This document shows positions 9,292 through 17,920 of a DNA stretch of 37,636 nt, one piece after another (within the stretch, counting starts at the first letter, position 1; every line of letters begins with the position of its first letter). The stretch comes from CAILLO01 sp964579735. Its GTDB lineage: Bacteria; Bacillota; Clostridia; Saccharofermentanales; UBA5734. The stretch is from assembly GCA_964579735.1 (NCBI GenBank), contig CAZOHH010000014.1:1-37636 (forward strand). Reading direction: 5' to 3'. A program made the position numbers and the translations under genes. Below the pieces are notes generated by a model that saw nothing but the letters and a program-made list of their open reading frames with translations, did not search any database and had not been told where the DNA came from.

Positions 9292-10011
9292 ATGAATCGT
9301 GTCCTATTCATCATTCCCGCGTACAACGAGTCGAAAAACATCGGGCCGGTCCTCGACGACATCGCCGCGAATTTCGGTGAGGCCGCCATCCTCGTCGTCG
9401 ACGACCACTCCCGCGACGACACTGCGGAGATCGCCCGAAGCCATGGCGCGGACTGCGTCTCGCATCCGTTCAACATGGGATACGCCTGCGCCCTGCAGAC
9501 CGGATTCAAGGTCGCGGTCGCCGCCGGGTACGATCGCGTCGTCCAGTTCGACGGGGACGGCCAGCATGTCGCGTCCGAGGTTCGCCGGCTCTACGACCAT
9601 TCCGTCACGAACGGCTGCGATATCGTCATAGGCTCCCGTTTCCTCGAGGACACCGGTTACCACAACCCCTTCTTCCGGAGACTGGGCACCCGGATCTTCA
9701 GTTCGCTGATCCGCCTGATCTGCAAGCACAAGGTGACCGACCCGACGTCGGGTCTGCAGGTCCTTTCACGGCGCTGCTTCAAGGCGTACTCCGAGTTCGG
9801 GGGATACCCCGACTACCCGGATGCGAACCTTCTGATCTCCGCCATCCGTTCCGGGTACAGGGTCGATGAGCTGCCGGTGGCGATGAAACAGCGGACTTCG
9901 GGCGAGAGCATGCATGGAGGGGTACTCAAGCCCATCCGCTATATGGCGGTCATGTTCTACAGCATCCTGATCATCGTCCTCCGGCGCGGCCGGAACGTGG
10001 AGCGGGAATAG
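9292..10011 (+). CDS. DPM1-like polyprenyl-phosphate glycosyltransferase (GT2)
   Basis: The 239-residue protein resembles dolichol- or undecaprenyl-phosphate sugar transferases. Visible motifs are FIIPAYNESKNI at the N-terminus, VVDDHSRDDT, HPFNMGYACALQTGF, and the catalytic metal site QFDGDGQH. It lacks the C-terminal membrane helices of GtrB/ArnC, and the next gene (DUF2304) may supply the membrane part. It would transfer a sugar from a nucleotide donor to undecaprenyl phosphate at the inner membrane face. The ATG at 9292 is chosen over the in-frame ATG at 9268, which lies inside fkp and gives an extension with no family match. AAAGGGTG lies 7 bases before 9292. It starts 4 bases after the fkp stop. 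Confidence 0.85.
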   Translation: MNRVLFIIPAYNESKNIGPVLDDIAANFGEAAILVVDDHSRDDTAEIARSHGADCVSHPFNMGYACALQTGFKVAVAAGYDRVVQFDGDGQHVASEVRRLYDHSVTNGCDIVIGSRFLEDTGYHNPFFRRLGTRIFSSLIRLICKHKVTDPTSGLQVLSRRCFKAYSEFGGYPDYPDANLLISAIRSGYRVDELPVAMKQRTSGESMHGGVLKPIRYMAVMFYSILIIVLRRGRNVERE

Positions 10012-10022
10012 GAGGTCGCGTC

Positions 10023-10373
10023 GTGGGAACCTTGAATTTCTTCTATATCGCCCTGGCCCTGGTCTTCTCGTTCGTCCTGATCCGCAACACGGTGCGCCAG
10101 CGCATCGTCGAGCGGGAAAGCATTGTCTGGCTCCTGCTGATCGTCGTCATGATCGTGTTCAGCATCTGGCCCCAGCTCCTGATGCGGATCTCCGACCTGC
10201 TGGGAGTCGCGTATGCGCCGACGCTGCTCTTCCTTGTCTCGACCCTGTGCCTGGTCTACATCGTGTACAAGCAGTCCATGGCGCTTTCCAGGCTGCACCG
10301 TGAGGTCCGTGAGCTCGCGCAGCGGAACGCCATCATCGAAGGACAGGTCCGCAAATGGGTCGAAAAGGAATGA
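10023..10373 (+). CDS. DUF2304 small membrane protein
   Basis: The 116-residue protein has three hydrophobic helices (about residues 3-20, 32-53 and 60-82), then a basic, coiled-coil-like cytoplasmic tail rich in Arg, Glu and Lys. This is the layout of the DUF2304 family, which is regularly found next to DPM1-like transferases and may act as their membrane partner. The GTG start at 10023 is preceded by AGGAGG, 11 bases after the upstream stop. The biochemical role of the family is not established. Confidence 0.72.
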   Translation: MGTLNFFYIALALVFSFVLIRNTVRQRIVERESIVWLLLIVVMIVFSIWPQLLMRISDLLGVAYAPTLLFLVSTLCLVYIVYKQSMALSRLHREVRELAQRNAIIEGQVRKWVEKE

Positions 10374-10408
10374 TCCGGCAGGAGATGCCCGCAAAGGAGA
10401 GGATCCGC

Positions 10409-10762
10409 ATGACCTTCGCTCTCGCAGTCCTGATCGCAGTCTACCTGGCGTGTTCGACCTTTGGACTCATCCTGGTGCGCATGGGCGCCCCGGCGTCGTC
10501 CCTGTCCCTCAAGGAGGGGCTTCTGGGCATCACGCTGAATGTCGGAACCCTGGTCGGGATGGCCCTCTACGTCGGCAGCTTCCTCCTCTGGATGGTGCTT
10601 CTCCAGAAGTACCCCGTGAGCTATATCGTCCCCATGGTGTCCGGCCTTTCCTACGTCGGCGTCATGGTCGCGGCCGTCCTGCTCCTCAAGGAGACGGTAT
10701 CCCCGACCCACTGGATCGGAATCGTCGTGATCCTCGTCGGAATCGTCCTGATGAACCTATAG
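10409..10762 (+). CDS. SMR/EamA-like four-helix transporter, probable lipid-linked sugar flippase subunit
   Basis: The 117-residue protein has four membrane helices and the size of small multidrug resistance/ArnE-type proteins. The third helix region carries LLQKYPVSYIVPMVSGLSYV and the last ends with WIGIVVILVGIVLM, both typical of EamA/SMR half-transporters. Such proteins dimerise and, in the ArnE/ArnF and GtrA-like setting, flip polyprenyl-phosphate sugars. The start at 10409 is chosen because GGAGAGG (10396-10402) lies 6 bases upstream. In-frame ATGs at 10355, 10370 and 10385 add a polar, unconserved extension, though 10370 (ATGA overlap with the previous stop) remains possible. With the two upstream genes it forms a compact synthesise-and-flip module. 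Confidence 0.75.
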   Translation: MTFALAVLIAVYLACSTFGLILVRMGAPASSLSLKEGLLGITLNVGTLVGMALYVGSFLLWMVLLQKYPVSYIVPMVSGLSYVGVMVAAVLLLKETVSPTHWIGIVVILVGIVLMNL

Positions 10763-10791
10763 ACCCCGACGCATCGAAAGGGAGGGCCGCC

Positions 10792-11676
10792 ATGAAAGGA
10801 ATCGTTCTTGCCGGAGGAGCCGGCACGCGCCTGTACCCATTGACGCTGGTGACCAGCAAGCAGCTGCTCCCCGTATACGACAAGCCGATGATCTACTACC
10901 CGATTTCGACGCTGATGCTGGCCGGCATCCGCGACATCCTCGTGATCTCGACGCCGGACGACACGCCGCGGTTCGAGAGCCTCCTCGGTGACGGAAGCCA
11001 ATTCGGAATCCGCCTCACTTATGCCGTGCAGCCCTCGCCCGACGGTCTGGCCCAGGCTTTCGTGATCGGCGCCGACTTCATCGGGGACGACGACGTCGCC
11101 ATGATCCTCGGGGACAACATCTTCTATGGGAACGGATTCACGCACCTGCTGGCGGAAGCCGCGGCGAACCACGGCCGCGCCACGGTCTTCGGCTATTATG
11201 TCGAGGACCCCCACCGTTTCGGCGTCATGGAGTTCGACGACGCAGGTCGGGTCCTATCCGTGGAGGAGAAGCCGAAGCATCCGAAGTCCAACTACGCGAT
11301 CACGGGGCTCTACTTCTACGACAACCGCGTCGTGGAGTTCGCTCGGGCTCTGAAGCCCAGCTCCCGCGGGGAGCTCGAGATCACGGACCTGAACCGCATC
11401 TACCTCGAGAAGGGGGAATTGGACGTGAAGCTGCTGGGACGCGGCTACGCCTGGCTCGACACGGGGACGGTCGACAGCCTGCTGGACGCGGCTGACTTCA
11501 TCCGCATGCTGGAGAAGCGTCAGGGCATCAAGATCTCGGCCCTGGAGGAGATCTCCTTCCGGAAGGGCTGGATCAACCGAGAGGAACTCGTTGCTGCGGC
11601 CGCGACCTACGGCAAGTCGCCCTATGGCCAGCACCTCATGAAAGTGGCGCAGAATGTCATCAAGAACCTTCCCTGA
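10792..11676 (+). CDS. rmlA: Glucose-1-phosphate thymidylyltransferase
   Basis: The 294-residue protein has the length and motifs of RmlA/RfbA. The signature loop GGAGTRLYPLT is at residues 7-17, followed by SKQLLPVYDKPMIYYP, then the ILGDNIFYG catalytic region and EKPKHPKSNYAITGLYFYD. It makes dTDP-glucose from dTTP and glucose-1-phosphate, the first step of dTDP-L-rhamnose synthesis in the cytoplasm. The ATG at 10792 follows a GGGAGGG site and is the conserved family start. It is separated from rmlC, rmlB and rmlD by the DUF2142 gene, an unusual order for rml genes. The assignment is very secure. Confidence 0.96.
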   Translation: MKGIVLAGGAGTRLYPLTLVTSKQLLPVYDKPMIYYPISTLMLAGIRDILVISTPDDTPRFESLLGDGSQFGIRLTYAVQPSPDGLAQAFVIGADFIGDDDVAMILGDNIFYGNGFTHLLAEAAANHGRATVFGYYVEDPHRFGVMEFDDAGRVLSVEEKPKHPKSNYAITGLYFYDNRVVEFARALKPSSRGELEITDLNRIYLEKGELDVKLLGRGYAWLDTGTVDSLLDAADFIRMLEKRQGIKISALEEISFRKGWINREELVAAAATYGKSPYGQHLMKVAQNVIKNLP

Positions 11677-11686
11677 GGTGAAGGTC

Positions 11687-13648
11687 ATGTCCAGTGGAAA
11701 GGGCCCCGGTGGAAAGGGCTCCGCGAAGAGCCTCTTTCGAACCGCGGGCAGGATCGTCGCCTTCACGGCGGTCTTCCTGGTTCTGGTCGCGCTGGTCAAC
11801 AAGGACCTGAGTCACAGCGTCGACGTCCAGACCTACTCCGATGTGAAGCCCGTCATGCTGCAGGGCAGGGACGAGGTATCCTTCGAGGTCCAACGGCTCG
11901 AAGGTCGTCGCAACATCGGCCTATCGATCCAGTTCGCCACGTATGCGAGGATCAACCGATCGTCCTACAGGCTCGAGATCTCCAGTCCGGATGGGGAAAT
12001 CCTGTCGGTGCGCGAGATCGATGCTTCGCTCGTCCAGGACAATTCCTATCTCACCATTCCGGTCCCCATGGAAGGCCTCGCCGCGGGGGAGACCTACACT
12101 TTCCGCTTCATCGCCCTGGATGTTCCGGAGGACCAGGCCCTCGCCATCTATATGGGGAGAATCGAGGACGTGATTCTCCAAGGGGCGACCACCTTGAATG
12201 GTGTGCCCTTGGACCGGTACCCCGTGCTCAAGGTCGTCCTCGCTGACTCTGCGCTCTTCCTGCTGCTCCTTGCAGCCCTCTACCTAGGCGGACTGGTGAT
12301 TCTCCTGATGCCGAAGAAACGTCTCGAGTGGGTCGCCGCCGCCATGATCCTCGTCTTCGGGACCTTCCTCTGCCTGCTGGATCCGATCGGCAACGCCCCC
12401 GACGAGTATGCGCACTCCGCTCGGGCCTATTATGTCGCGGATCTCCGTTTCGGCTTCCCGATCACGGACGAGGTTCCCTTCCTTGCGCAAGAGGAGAAGG
12501 CACTCTTCAGCGACAGGAAACTGCCACTCGGGGAGGCTTCGAGGCGATACGCCGCCGTCGAAGGAGACGAGCTGTTCCGCGGCTTCAGCGGGCTGTCCTT
12601 CACGTCCGCCTATTCGTCTCTTTCCTATCTCCCTTCTGCGCTGGGCGTGTTCCTGGCCAAGCTCCTTCGACTGCCGATATGGGTCGTCTATTATTGCGGG
12701 AGGATATTCAACCTCCTGGCCTACCTCGCCCTGGTCTTCCTGGCCATCAGGCGGACTCCGCACTACAAGACCAGCTTCATGGTGCTGGCCCTGTCTCCGC
12801 TGAGCCTGTTCCTAGCAGCCTCCTATTCACAGGATGGAATCCTTCTGGGATTGGCCCTTCTGGCCTTCGCCTGGTTCTTCCACCTCTGCCAGCCGTCGGA
12901 GAAGCCGCATGCGGCTTGGCGGATCTGGCTCCTGGCCGGACTCCTCGTGCTGCCGGCGCTGGGCAAGCTTCCCTATCTGGTGCTGGTCGTCCTCCTCCCG
13001 TTCGTTCCGGTCCGCCACTTCTCGAATATCGATAAGGCGAGAAGATTCAAGATCGTCGCGACCGTCGTTTCATCCCTGGCCATGCTGCTATGGGCGTATG
13101 CCGCCTTGTTCCTGCTTTCTTCGGAAGGAGGTCCGGTTAGGGTCCCGCAGGCGGATGCGATGCTGCAGATCGCCGGGATGCTGGCCTCGCCATTGAGATA
13201 CGCCTATGTCCTGGTCCGATCGACCCTGAACATGCTGAACACATATCTCTCCTGGTTCACCACCCTCGGCTGGATGGACCTGGCCTTGCCCTACATCACC
13301 TTCCTCGCGCCCGTCCTCGTCATCGTCTCGTTCCTTCGGGACCCCCGCCCGGCACTTTGGCCCCGCTCGACGCGCTACCTCCTGCTGGGAGTCTTCCTGG
13401 GAGGCTTCGCGCTGATCGCCACGGCGATGTACGTGACCTGGACGCCTGTCGGAGCAAGCTACATCGAGGGCGTGCAGACACGATACCTCGTCCCGCTCCT
13501 TCCTCTGCTGCTCCCGATGGTCCGCTCTGGAACCGAGCCGACGACGCCTCCGGTCGAGACCACCCGATTCGACGCCAGAGTGGCGGCACTTCTCACTGGA
13601 ATGCTGGTGTATGCCGTGCTGATGGTCATGCAGAAGTATTATAATTAG
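11687..13648 (+). CDS. DUF2142 multi-spanning membrane protein, GT-C-like
   Basis: The 653-residue protein has one N-terminal helix (about residues 20-40), a beta-rich extracytoplasmic domain to about residue 180, and then about ten further helices. The motif NAPDEYAHSARAYYVADLRF after the third helix matches the PDExxH signature of DUF2142 and resembles the acidic first-loop motif of GT-C glycosyltransferases that use polyprenyl-phosphate sugars outside the membrane. It could therefore be the acceptor-side enzyme for the lipid-linked sugar made by the 9292-10762 module; that link is inference. The ATG at 11687 has GAGGTGAAGG just upstream. An in-frame ATG at 11654 lies inside rmlA and lacks a site. 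Confidence 0.75.
   Translation: MSSGKGPGGKGSAKSLFRTAGRIVAFTAVFLVLVALVNKDLSHSVDVQTYSDVKPVMLQGRDEVSFEVQRLEGRRNIGLSIQFATYARINRSSYRLEISSPDGEILSVREIDASLVQDNSYLTIPVPMEGLAAGETYTFRFIALDVPEDQALAIYMGRIEDVILQGATTLNGVPLDRYPVLKVVLADSALFLLLLAALYLGGLVILLMPKKRLEWVAAAMILVFGTFLCLLDPIGNAPDEYAHSARAYYVADLRFGFPITDEVPFLAQEEKALFSDRKLPLGEASRRYAAVEGDELFRGFSGLSFTSAYSSLSYLPSALGVFLAKLLRLPIWVVYYCGRIFNLLAYLALVFLAIRRTPHYKTSFMVLALSPLSLFLAASYSQDGILLGLALLAFAWFFHLCQPSEKPHAAWRIWLLAGLLVLPALGKLPYLVLVVLLPFVPVRHFSNIDKARRFKIVATVVSSLAMLLWAYAALFLLSSEGGPVRVPQADAMLQIAGMLASPLRYAYVLVRSTLNMLNTYLSWFTTLGWMDLALPYITFLAPVLVIVSFLRDPRPALWPRSTRYLLLGVFLGGFALIATAMYVTWTPVGASYIEGVQTRYLVPLLPLLLPMVRSGTEPTTPPVETTRFDARVAALLTGMLVYAVLMVMQKYYN
13640..13645 (+). 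promoter_or_regulatory. Possible internal -10 element ahead of rmlC
   Basis: A perfect TATAAT sits within the last codons of the DUF2142 gene, 36 bases before the rmlC ATG. No good -35 hexamer is seen at 16-18 bases upstream, and AT-rich codons alone could explain it. It could give rmlCBD extra transcription. Confidence 0.3.
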
Positions 13649-13681
13649 CCGAACATCTGGAATGCAGGAGGGGTAAGGTAC

Positions 13682-14266
13682 ATGCAGATCACGGAAACAC
13701 GCCTGAAGGGCGTATTCCTCCTCGAACCCAGGGTCTTCGGGGACTCTCGTGGATGGTTCTCCGAAACCTTTTCGAAAAGGGAACTCGCCGAAGCGGGGCT
13801 CTTTTCGGACTTCGTCCAGGACAACCACTCCTTTTCAGCGGAGAAGGGTACTTTGCGCGGCTTGCACTTCCAGAATGCTCCCGCCGCCCAGACCAAGCTG
13901 GTGCGCTGCACGCGCGGCGCCGTCCTGGACGTGGCCGTGGACCTGCGACGCGGGTCTCCCCAGTACCGGCGATGGGTCGCCGTGGAGCTGACGTCGGAGA
14001 ACGCGCGGCAGCTCTATATCCCGCGTGGGTTCGGCCACGGCTTTCTGACCCTTTCGGCCGATGTGGAATTCCAGTACAAGGTCGACGCCTATTATTCACC
14101 CGCGCACGACCGCGGCATCCGCTACGACGACCCGGCCATAGGCGTGGACTGGGGCCCGGTCCTGCCCATGCTTTCAGCCAAGGACCGCGACGCGCCTCTC
14201 CTTTCGGAAAGCGACTGCAACTTCGATTTCATCGATCCGGGTCCCGGTCCAGCCGATTCATTATAG
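13682..14266 (+). CDS. rmlC: dTDP-4-dehydrorhamnose 3,5-epimerase
   Basis: The 194-residue cupin enzyme shows the RmlC signatures in order: FLLEPRVFGDSRGWFSET near the start, NHSFSAEKGTLRGLHFQ with the catalytic His, then the LVRCTRGAVLDVAVDLRRGS block and the QLYIPRGFGHGFLTL segment. It converts dTDP-4-keto-6-deoxyglucose to the L-lyxo isomer in the third step of dTDP-L-rhamnose synthesis. AGGAGGGG lies upstream of the ATG. The gap to rmlB is 8 bases. Confidence 0.96.
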   Translation: MQITETRLKGVFLLEPRVFGDSRGWFSETFSKRELAEAGLFSDFVQDNHSFSAEKGTLRGLHFQNAPAAQTKLVRCTRGAVLDVAVDLRRGSPQYRRWVAVELTSENARQLYIPRGFGHGFLTLSADVEFQYKVDAYYSPAHDRGIRYDDPAIGVDWGPVLPMLSAKDRDAPLLSESDCNFDFIDPGPGPADSL

Positions 14267-14274
14267 GAGGGTCC

Positions 14275-15294
14275 ATGAACATACTCGTCACCGGCGGCGC
14301 AGGTTTCATCGGCGCCAACTACGTCTACCACGTGCTGGCGCGGCACCCCGAAGACCGGGTGGTCTGCCTGGATGCGCTGACCTATGCCGGCAGCCTCGAG
14401 ACGCTGGCGGAAGCTCTGGAGAACCCGCGCTTCCGCTTTGTCCACGGCGATATCTGCGACAGGGAAGGTCTGGAACGACTTTTCTTAGAGGAGCGCTTCG
14501 ATGCCGTCGTGAACTTCGCCGCCGAGTCCCACGTGGACCGCTCCATCTTGGACCCCGGCCTGTTCCTGCAGACCAACGTGCTGGGCACCGCGGCCCTGCT
14601 GGACGCCTGCCGGAAGCACGGACCCGTGCGCTTCCATCAGGTCTCCACGGACGAGGTCTACGGAGACCTTCCCCTCGACCGGCCGGACCTGTTCTTCACC
14701 GAGGAGACGCCGCTGCACGCCTCCTCCCCCTATTCGGCGTCGAAGGCGTCGGCGGACCTGCTCGTCCTCGCCTACCACCGCACCTTCGGTCTACCGGTCA
14801 CGATCTCTCGCTGCTCGAACAACTACGGACCCTTCCATTTCCCCGAGAAGCTGATTCCCCTCATGATCTCCCGCGCCCTGGCGGACCAGCCCCTCCCGGT
14901 CTACGGAGACGGTGCGAACGTGCGCAACTGGCTCTACGTCGAGGACCACTGCGACGCCATAGACCGCATCCTGCGGGACGGCAGGGTCGGCGAAGTCTAC
15001 AACGTCGGCGGCCACAACGAACGCACGAACCTGGAGGTGGTCCGCACGATCCTCCGGGAGCTGGAAAAGCCGGAGAGCCTGATCGCCTACGTCCGGGACA
15101 GGCCAGGACATGACCGCCGCTATGCCATAGACCCGACGAAGATTTCAAGCGAGCTCGGTTGGGAGCCGAGGACCCGCTTCGACGACGGAATCCGGCAGAC
15201 GGTGCGCTGGTACCTGGAACACCGCGAATGGTGGGAGCATATCCTGAGCGGCGAGTACCGACAGTACTTCGACCGCATGTATGGAGGCCACTGA
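14275..15294 (+). CDS. rmlB: dTDP-glucose 4,6-dehydratase
   Basis: The 339-residue extended short-chain dehydrogenase starts with the NAD-binding motif VTGGAGFIG (residues 5-13). It has NFAAESHVDRSI, the STDEVYGD active-site region and the YSASK catalytic pair (Tyr153, Lys157), followed by SNNYGPFHFPEKLIPLMI. It dehydrates dTDP-glucose to the 4-keto-6-deoxy intermediate. The ATG at 14275 has AGGAGGG just upstream and is the family start. Its stop shares one base with the rmlD start (TGATG), so translation is coupled. Confidence 0.97.
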   Translation: MNILVTGGAGFIGANYVYHVLARHPEDRVVCLDALTYAGSLETLAEALENPRFRFVHGDICDREGLERLFLEERFDAVVNFAAESHVDRSILDPGLFLQTNVLGTAALLDACRKHGPVRFHQVSTDEVYGDLPLDRPDLFFTEETPLHASSPYSASKASADLLVLAYHRTFGLPVTISRCSNNYGPFHFPEKLIPLMISRALADQPLPVYGDGANVRNWLYVEDHCDAIDRILRDGRVGEVYNVGGHNERTNLEVVRTILRELEKPESLIAYVRDRPGHDRRYAIDPTKISSELGWEPRTRFDDGIRQTVRWYLEHREWWEHILSGEYRQYFDRMYGGH

Positions 15295-16160
15295 TGGACG
15301 CGAAGGTCCTCGTGACCGGTCATGACGGGCAACTCGGATTCGACGTGGTGCGATGTCTCGAGCGGCGCGGCGTGGCGTGCCGGGGCGTCGATATCGCGGA
15401 CTTCGACCTGACGGACGGGGAAGCGACCGCCGCGTATCTGTCGGCCTACCGTCCGACCGTGGTGGTGCATTGCGCGGCCTTCACGGCCGTCGACGCGGCC
15501 GAGGACAAGCCGGAAACCTGCTTCCTCGTCAATGCCACGGGTTCGGGGAATATCGCCGGCGCCGCGCGGGACGTCGGAGCCGGTTTGATCTACATCAGCA
15601 CGGACTACGTGTTCTCCGGGGACGGCGAGACGCCCTTCGAGACCGACGCGCATCAGGATCCGAAGAACATCTATGGAACCAGCAAGGCGTGGGGAGAGGA
15701 CGAGGTGAGACGTATCCTGCCGGACCGCCACAGCATCGTCCGGATCTCCTGGGTGTTCGGCCTCCACGGCAAGTCCAGCTTCGTGAAGACCATGCTGCGC
15801 CTCGGCCGCGAACGCGCGGATGTTTCCGTCGTGTCGGACCAGATCGGCTCCCCCACCTATACCGCCGACGTCGCCGAGTTCCTCGCGGACCTGATCGAGA
15901 GCGGCAAGTACGGTGAGTTCCACGCGACCAACGAGGGGTTCTGCTCCTGGGCGGAGTTCGCCGAGGCCATCTTCGAGGAGGCCGGTCTTCCGACGAAGGT
16001 GCGGTCCATCACGACCGAGGAGTACCCGACCCGGGCGGCGCGCCCGAAGAACTCGAGACTTTCGAAGGCGAGCCTCGACGCCGCGGGATTCCACCGCCTC
16101 CCACCCTGGCGCGACGCCCTTCGGCGTCATATGAAGGAACTGGAATGCCCGGGCTGCTGA
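15294..16160 (+). CDS. rmlD: dTDP-4-dehydrorhamnose reductase
   Basis: The 288-residue reductase has the NAD(P)H-binding start VTGHDGQLGFDVV, then VHCAAFTAVDAAED, the STDYVFSGDGETPF motif, and the YGTSK catalytic pair (Tyr127, Lys131). A late SDQIGSPTYTADVA segment is typical of RmlD. It completes dTDP-L-rhamnose. The ATG at 15294 overlaps the rmlB stop. The gene runs 16 bases into the next glycosyltransferase, showing a tightly coupled operon. Confidence 0.95.
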   Translation: MDAKVLVTGHDGQLGFDVVRCLERRGVACRGVDIADFDLTDGEATAAYLSAYRPTVVVHCAAFTAVDAAEDKPETCFLVNATGSGNIAGAARDVGAGLIYISTDYVFSGDGETPFETDAHQDPKNIYGTSKAWGEDEVRRILPDRHSIVRISWVFGLHGKSSFVKTMLRLGRERADVSVVSDQIGSPTYTADVAEFLADLIESGKYGEFHATNEGFCSWAEFAEAIFEEAGLPTKVRSITTEEYPTRAARPKNSRLSKASLDAAGFHRLPPWRDALRRHMKELECPGC

Positions 16161-17920
16161 AGAAGGCCCTCGGCACCCTGCGAAGGAAAGGCGTGAAGCG
16201 CCTCGCCGTGAAGACCGCCTATTTCCTGCGGCGGCGCTGGAACGAGCGGCGGCTGGCCGCGACCTTCCTGCCTTCCGCGGAGGCGCTGGAGGCCCAGCGT
16301 GCCGCGAATCGACCGGGCGACCCGGTGGTCAGCCTCCTTGTGCCCCTCTTCGACACGCCGATCGAATATCTCGAGGAGCTGGTGGCGTCGGTGAAGGTGC
16401 AGACCTATTCAGCGTGGGAACTCTGCCTCGCCGACGGGAGCGTAGACGGAAACCCTGCCCGGGCCGACCTTCTGCAGGAACTCGCGGCAGGCGACCCCCG
16501 CTTCCGAGTGACGGTCCTTTCGACCAACCTGGGAATCTCCGGGAACACCAACGCCGCCATAGACCTCGCACGAGGTCCTTTTCTGGCGCTGCTCGACCAC
16601 GACGACCTTCTGCCCCCGCATGCGCTCCACGAAGTCTCCAAGACCTTCCGAGAGACAGGGGCCGACTTCGTCTACACGGACGAGGCCTGCTTCATAGGGA
16701 CGCCACGACGTCTGCGCAGCGTCCACTTCAAGCCGGACTTCGCGCCCGACACCCTGCGAGGCAACAACTACCTCTGCCACCTGTCCGCCTTCCGAGCGAC
16801 CTTGCTCGACCGGGTCGGCCGTCTGGACCCCGCCTGCGATGGCAGCCAGGACTACGACCTGGTGCTGCGCCTGACCGAGAAGGCCGAGCGGGTGGTCCAC
16901 ATCCCCAAGGTCTGCTACTTCTGGCGGGTCCACCCCGGTTCCGTTTCGTCCGACCTCGACGTCAAGCCGTACGCGCTTGCCGCCGCGCGCCGCGCCCTGG
17001 ACGCGCACCTCGAGCGGACCGGCCTGTCCGGCCGTGCGGTCGACTCGAGCGTCGCCTCGACCTACCGGATCGTGCGCCCGGCCGAAGGGAGTCCCCTCGT
17101 CTCCGTCATCATGATCTCGGAGGCCGCCGGCTTCGCCGGGACCTTGGAAGGTTCGGAGGAGGCGCTCCTGCGTGCGGCAACAAAGCATGCGAACCTCGAG
17201 GTGCTTCCTTTCCACGCGGCAGAAGGGGAGACGCGCTCCTCTGCACTGGGTCGAGCCGTTCGCGCGTCGAAGGGCGCGTATCTCGTATTCCTCGACCCCG
17301 AACTCGAGCCCAGGTCTCCGGACTGGATCGGGGAGATGGTCGGATTCGCACGGCGCCCAGACGTGGCCGCCGTCGGCGCGCGTCTGCTGTGCGCGGGAGG
17401 CAAGGTCTTCGGTGCCGGACTCGTCGTGCAGCCCGGTCCGAGGGTCCTCCACGCCAGCCGTGGAGATTCGGCGCTCTATGATGGGTACATGTCGCGCTCG
17501 ACCTACGCCGTTGATGTAACGGCCGTCCCATTGGAATGCATGATGGTCCGAAGGGACCTCTACCTGGCGACGGAAGGCATTCGCGACTTCGACGGCACGG
17601 ATGCCGCGGCTCTCGATCTCTGCCTGCAGCTGACACGGCCGTTGAAGTCAGAACGATCGACGCAAGCCACGGACACCATGCGCTGGGTGGTCTGCACGCC
17701 CTACGTGGAGTTCGCGTTTCGAGGGCGTCATCGGCATGGGCGGCGAGGGGATGCTGGAGAGCTTTCGGGACGCCCGACCGAGGCGGACATCCGGCGGCTC
17801 GTCGAGAGGTGGCCCGACCTCGCCACGTTCCACGATCCATTCTACAACCCCAACCTGAACGCCGCCCGCGCGGACTTCACGGTCCGACCCCCGTCGAGCG
17901 AACCCGAGGTGGACGAATGA
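16145..17920 (+). CDS. Large family 2 glycosyltransferase with two GT-A-like halves
   Basis: The 591-residue protein has a basic N-terminal segment (residues 1-55) that may lie on the membrane. A canonical GT2 domain spans about 60-290, with VSLLVPLFDTP, NLGISGNTNAAIDLA and the metal site LLDHDDLLPP. A second, shorter GT-A-like region (about 310-570) keeps FLDPELEPRSPDWIGEMV but has a poor nucleotide-binding start and may be degenerate. This resembles the multi-domain rhamnan or S-layer glycan GT2 enzymes found in rml/wzm/wzt loci. It probably adds rhamnose or a following sugar at the cytoplasmic face, but specificity is unknown. Its TGA overlaps the wzm ATG (ATGA at 17917-17920). Confidence 0.8.
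   Translation: MPGLLKKALGTLRRKGVKRLAVKTAYFLRRRWNERRLAATFLPSAEALEAQRAANRPGDPVVSLLVPLFDTPIEYLEELVASVKVQTYSAWELCLADGSVDGNPARADLLQELAAGDPRFRVTVLSTNLGISGNTNAAIDLARGPFLALLDHDDLLPPHALHEVSKTFRETGADFVYTDEACFIGTPRRLRSVHFKPDFAPDTLRGNNYLCHLSAFRATLLDRVGRLDPACDGSQDYDLVLRLTEKAERVVHIPKVCYFWRVHPGSVSSDLDVKPYALAAARRALDAHLERTGLSGRAVDSSVASTYRIVRPAEGSPLVSVIMISEAAGFAGTLEGSEEALLRAATKHANLEVLPFHAAEGETRSSALGRAVRASKGAYLVFLDPELEPRSPDWIGEMVGFARRPDVAAVGARLLCAGGKVFGAGLVVQPGPRVLHASRGDSALYDGYMSRSTYAVDVTAVPLECMMVRRDLYLATEGIRDFDGTDAAALDLCLQLTRPLKSERSTQATDTMRWVVCTPYVEFAFRGRHRHGRRGDAGELSGRPTEADIRRLVERWPDLATFHDPFYNPNLNAARADFTVRPPSSEPEVDE

Noticed and set aside
6894..9509. Long minus-strand open frame of 871 codons opposite fkp
   Set aside because: It is antisense to a well-supported enzyme, its translation has no recognisable motif, and long antisense frames are common in GC-rich genes.
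10213..10791. 193-codon upstream extension of rmlA
   Set aside because: The extension overlaps the DUF2304 and SMR genes out of frame. The family start MKGIVLAGGAGTR at 10792 has its own GGGAGGG site.
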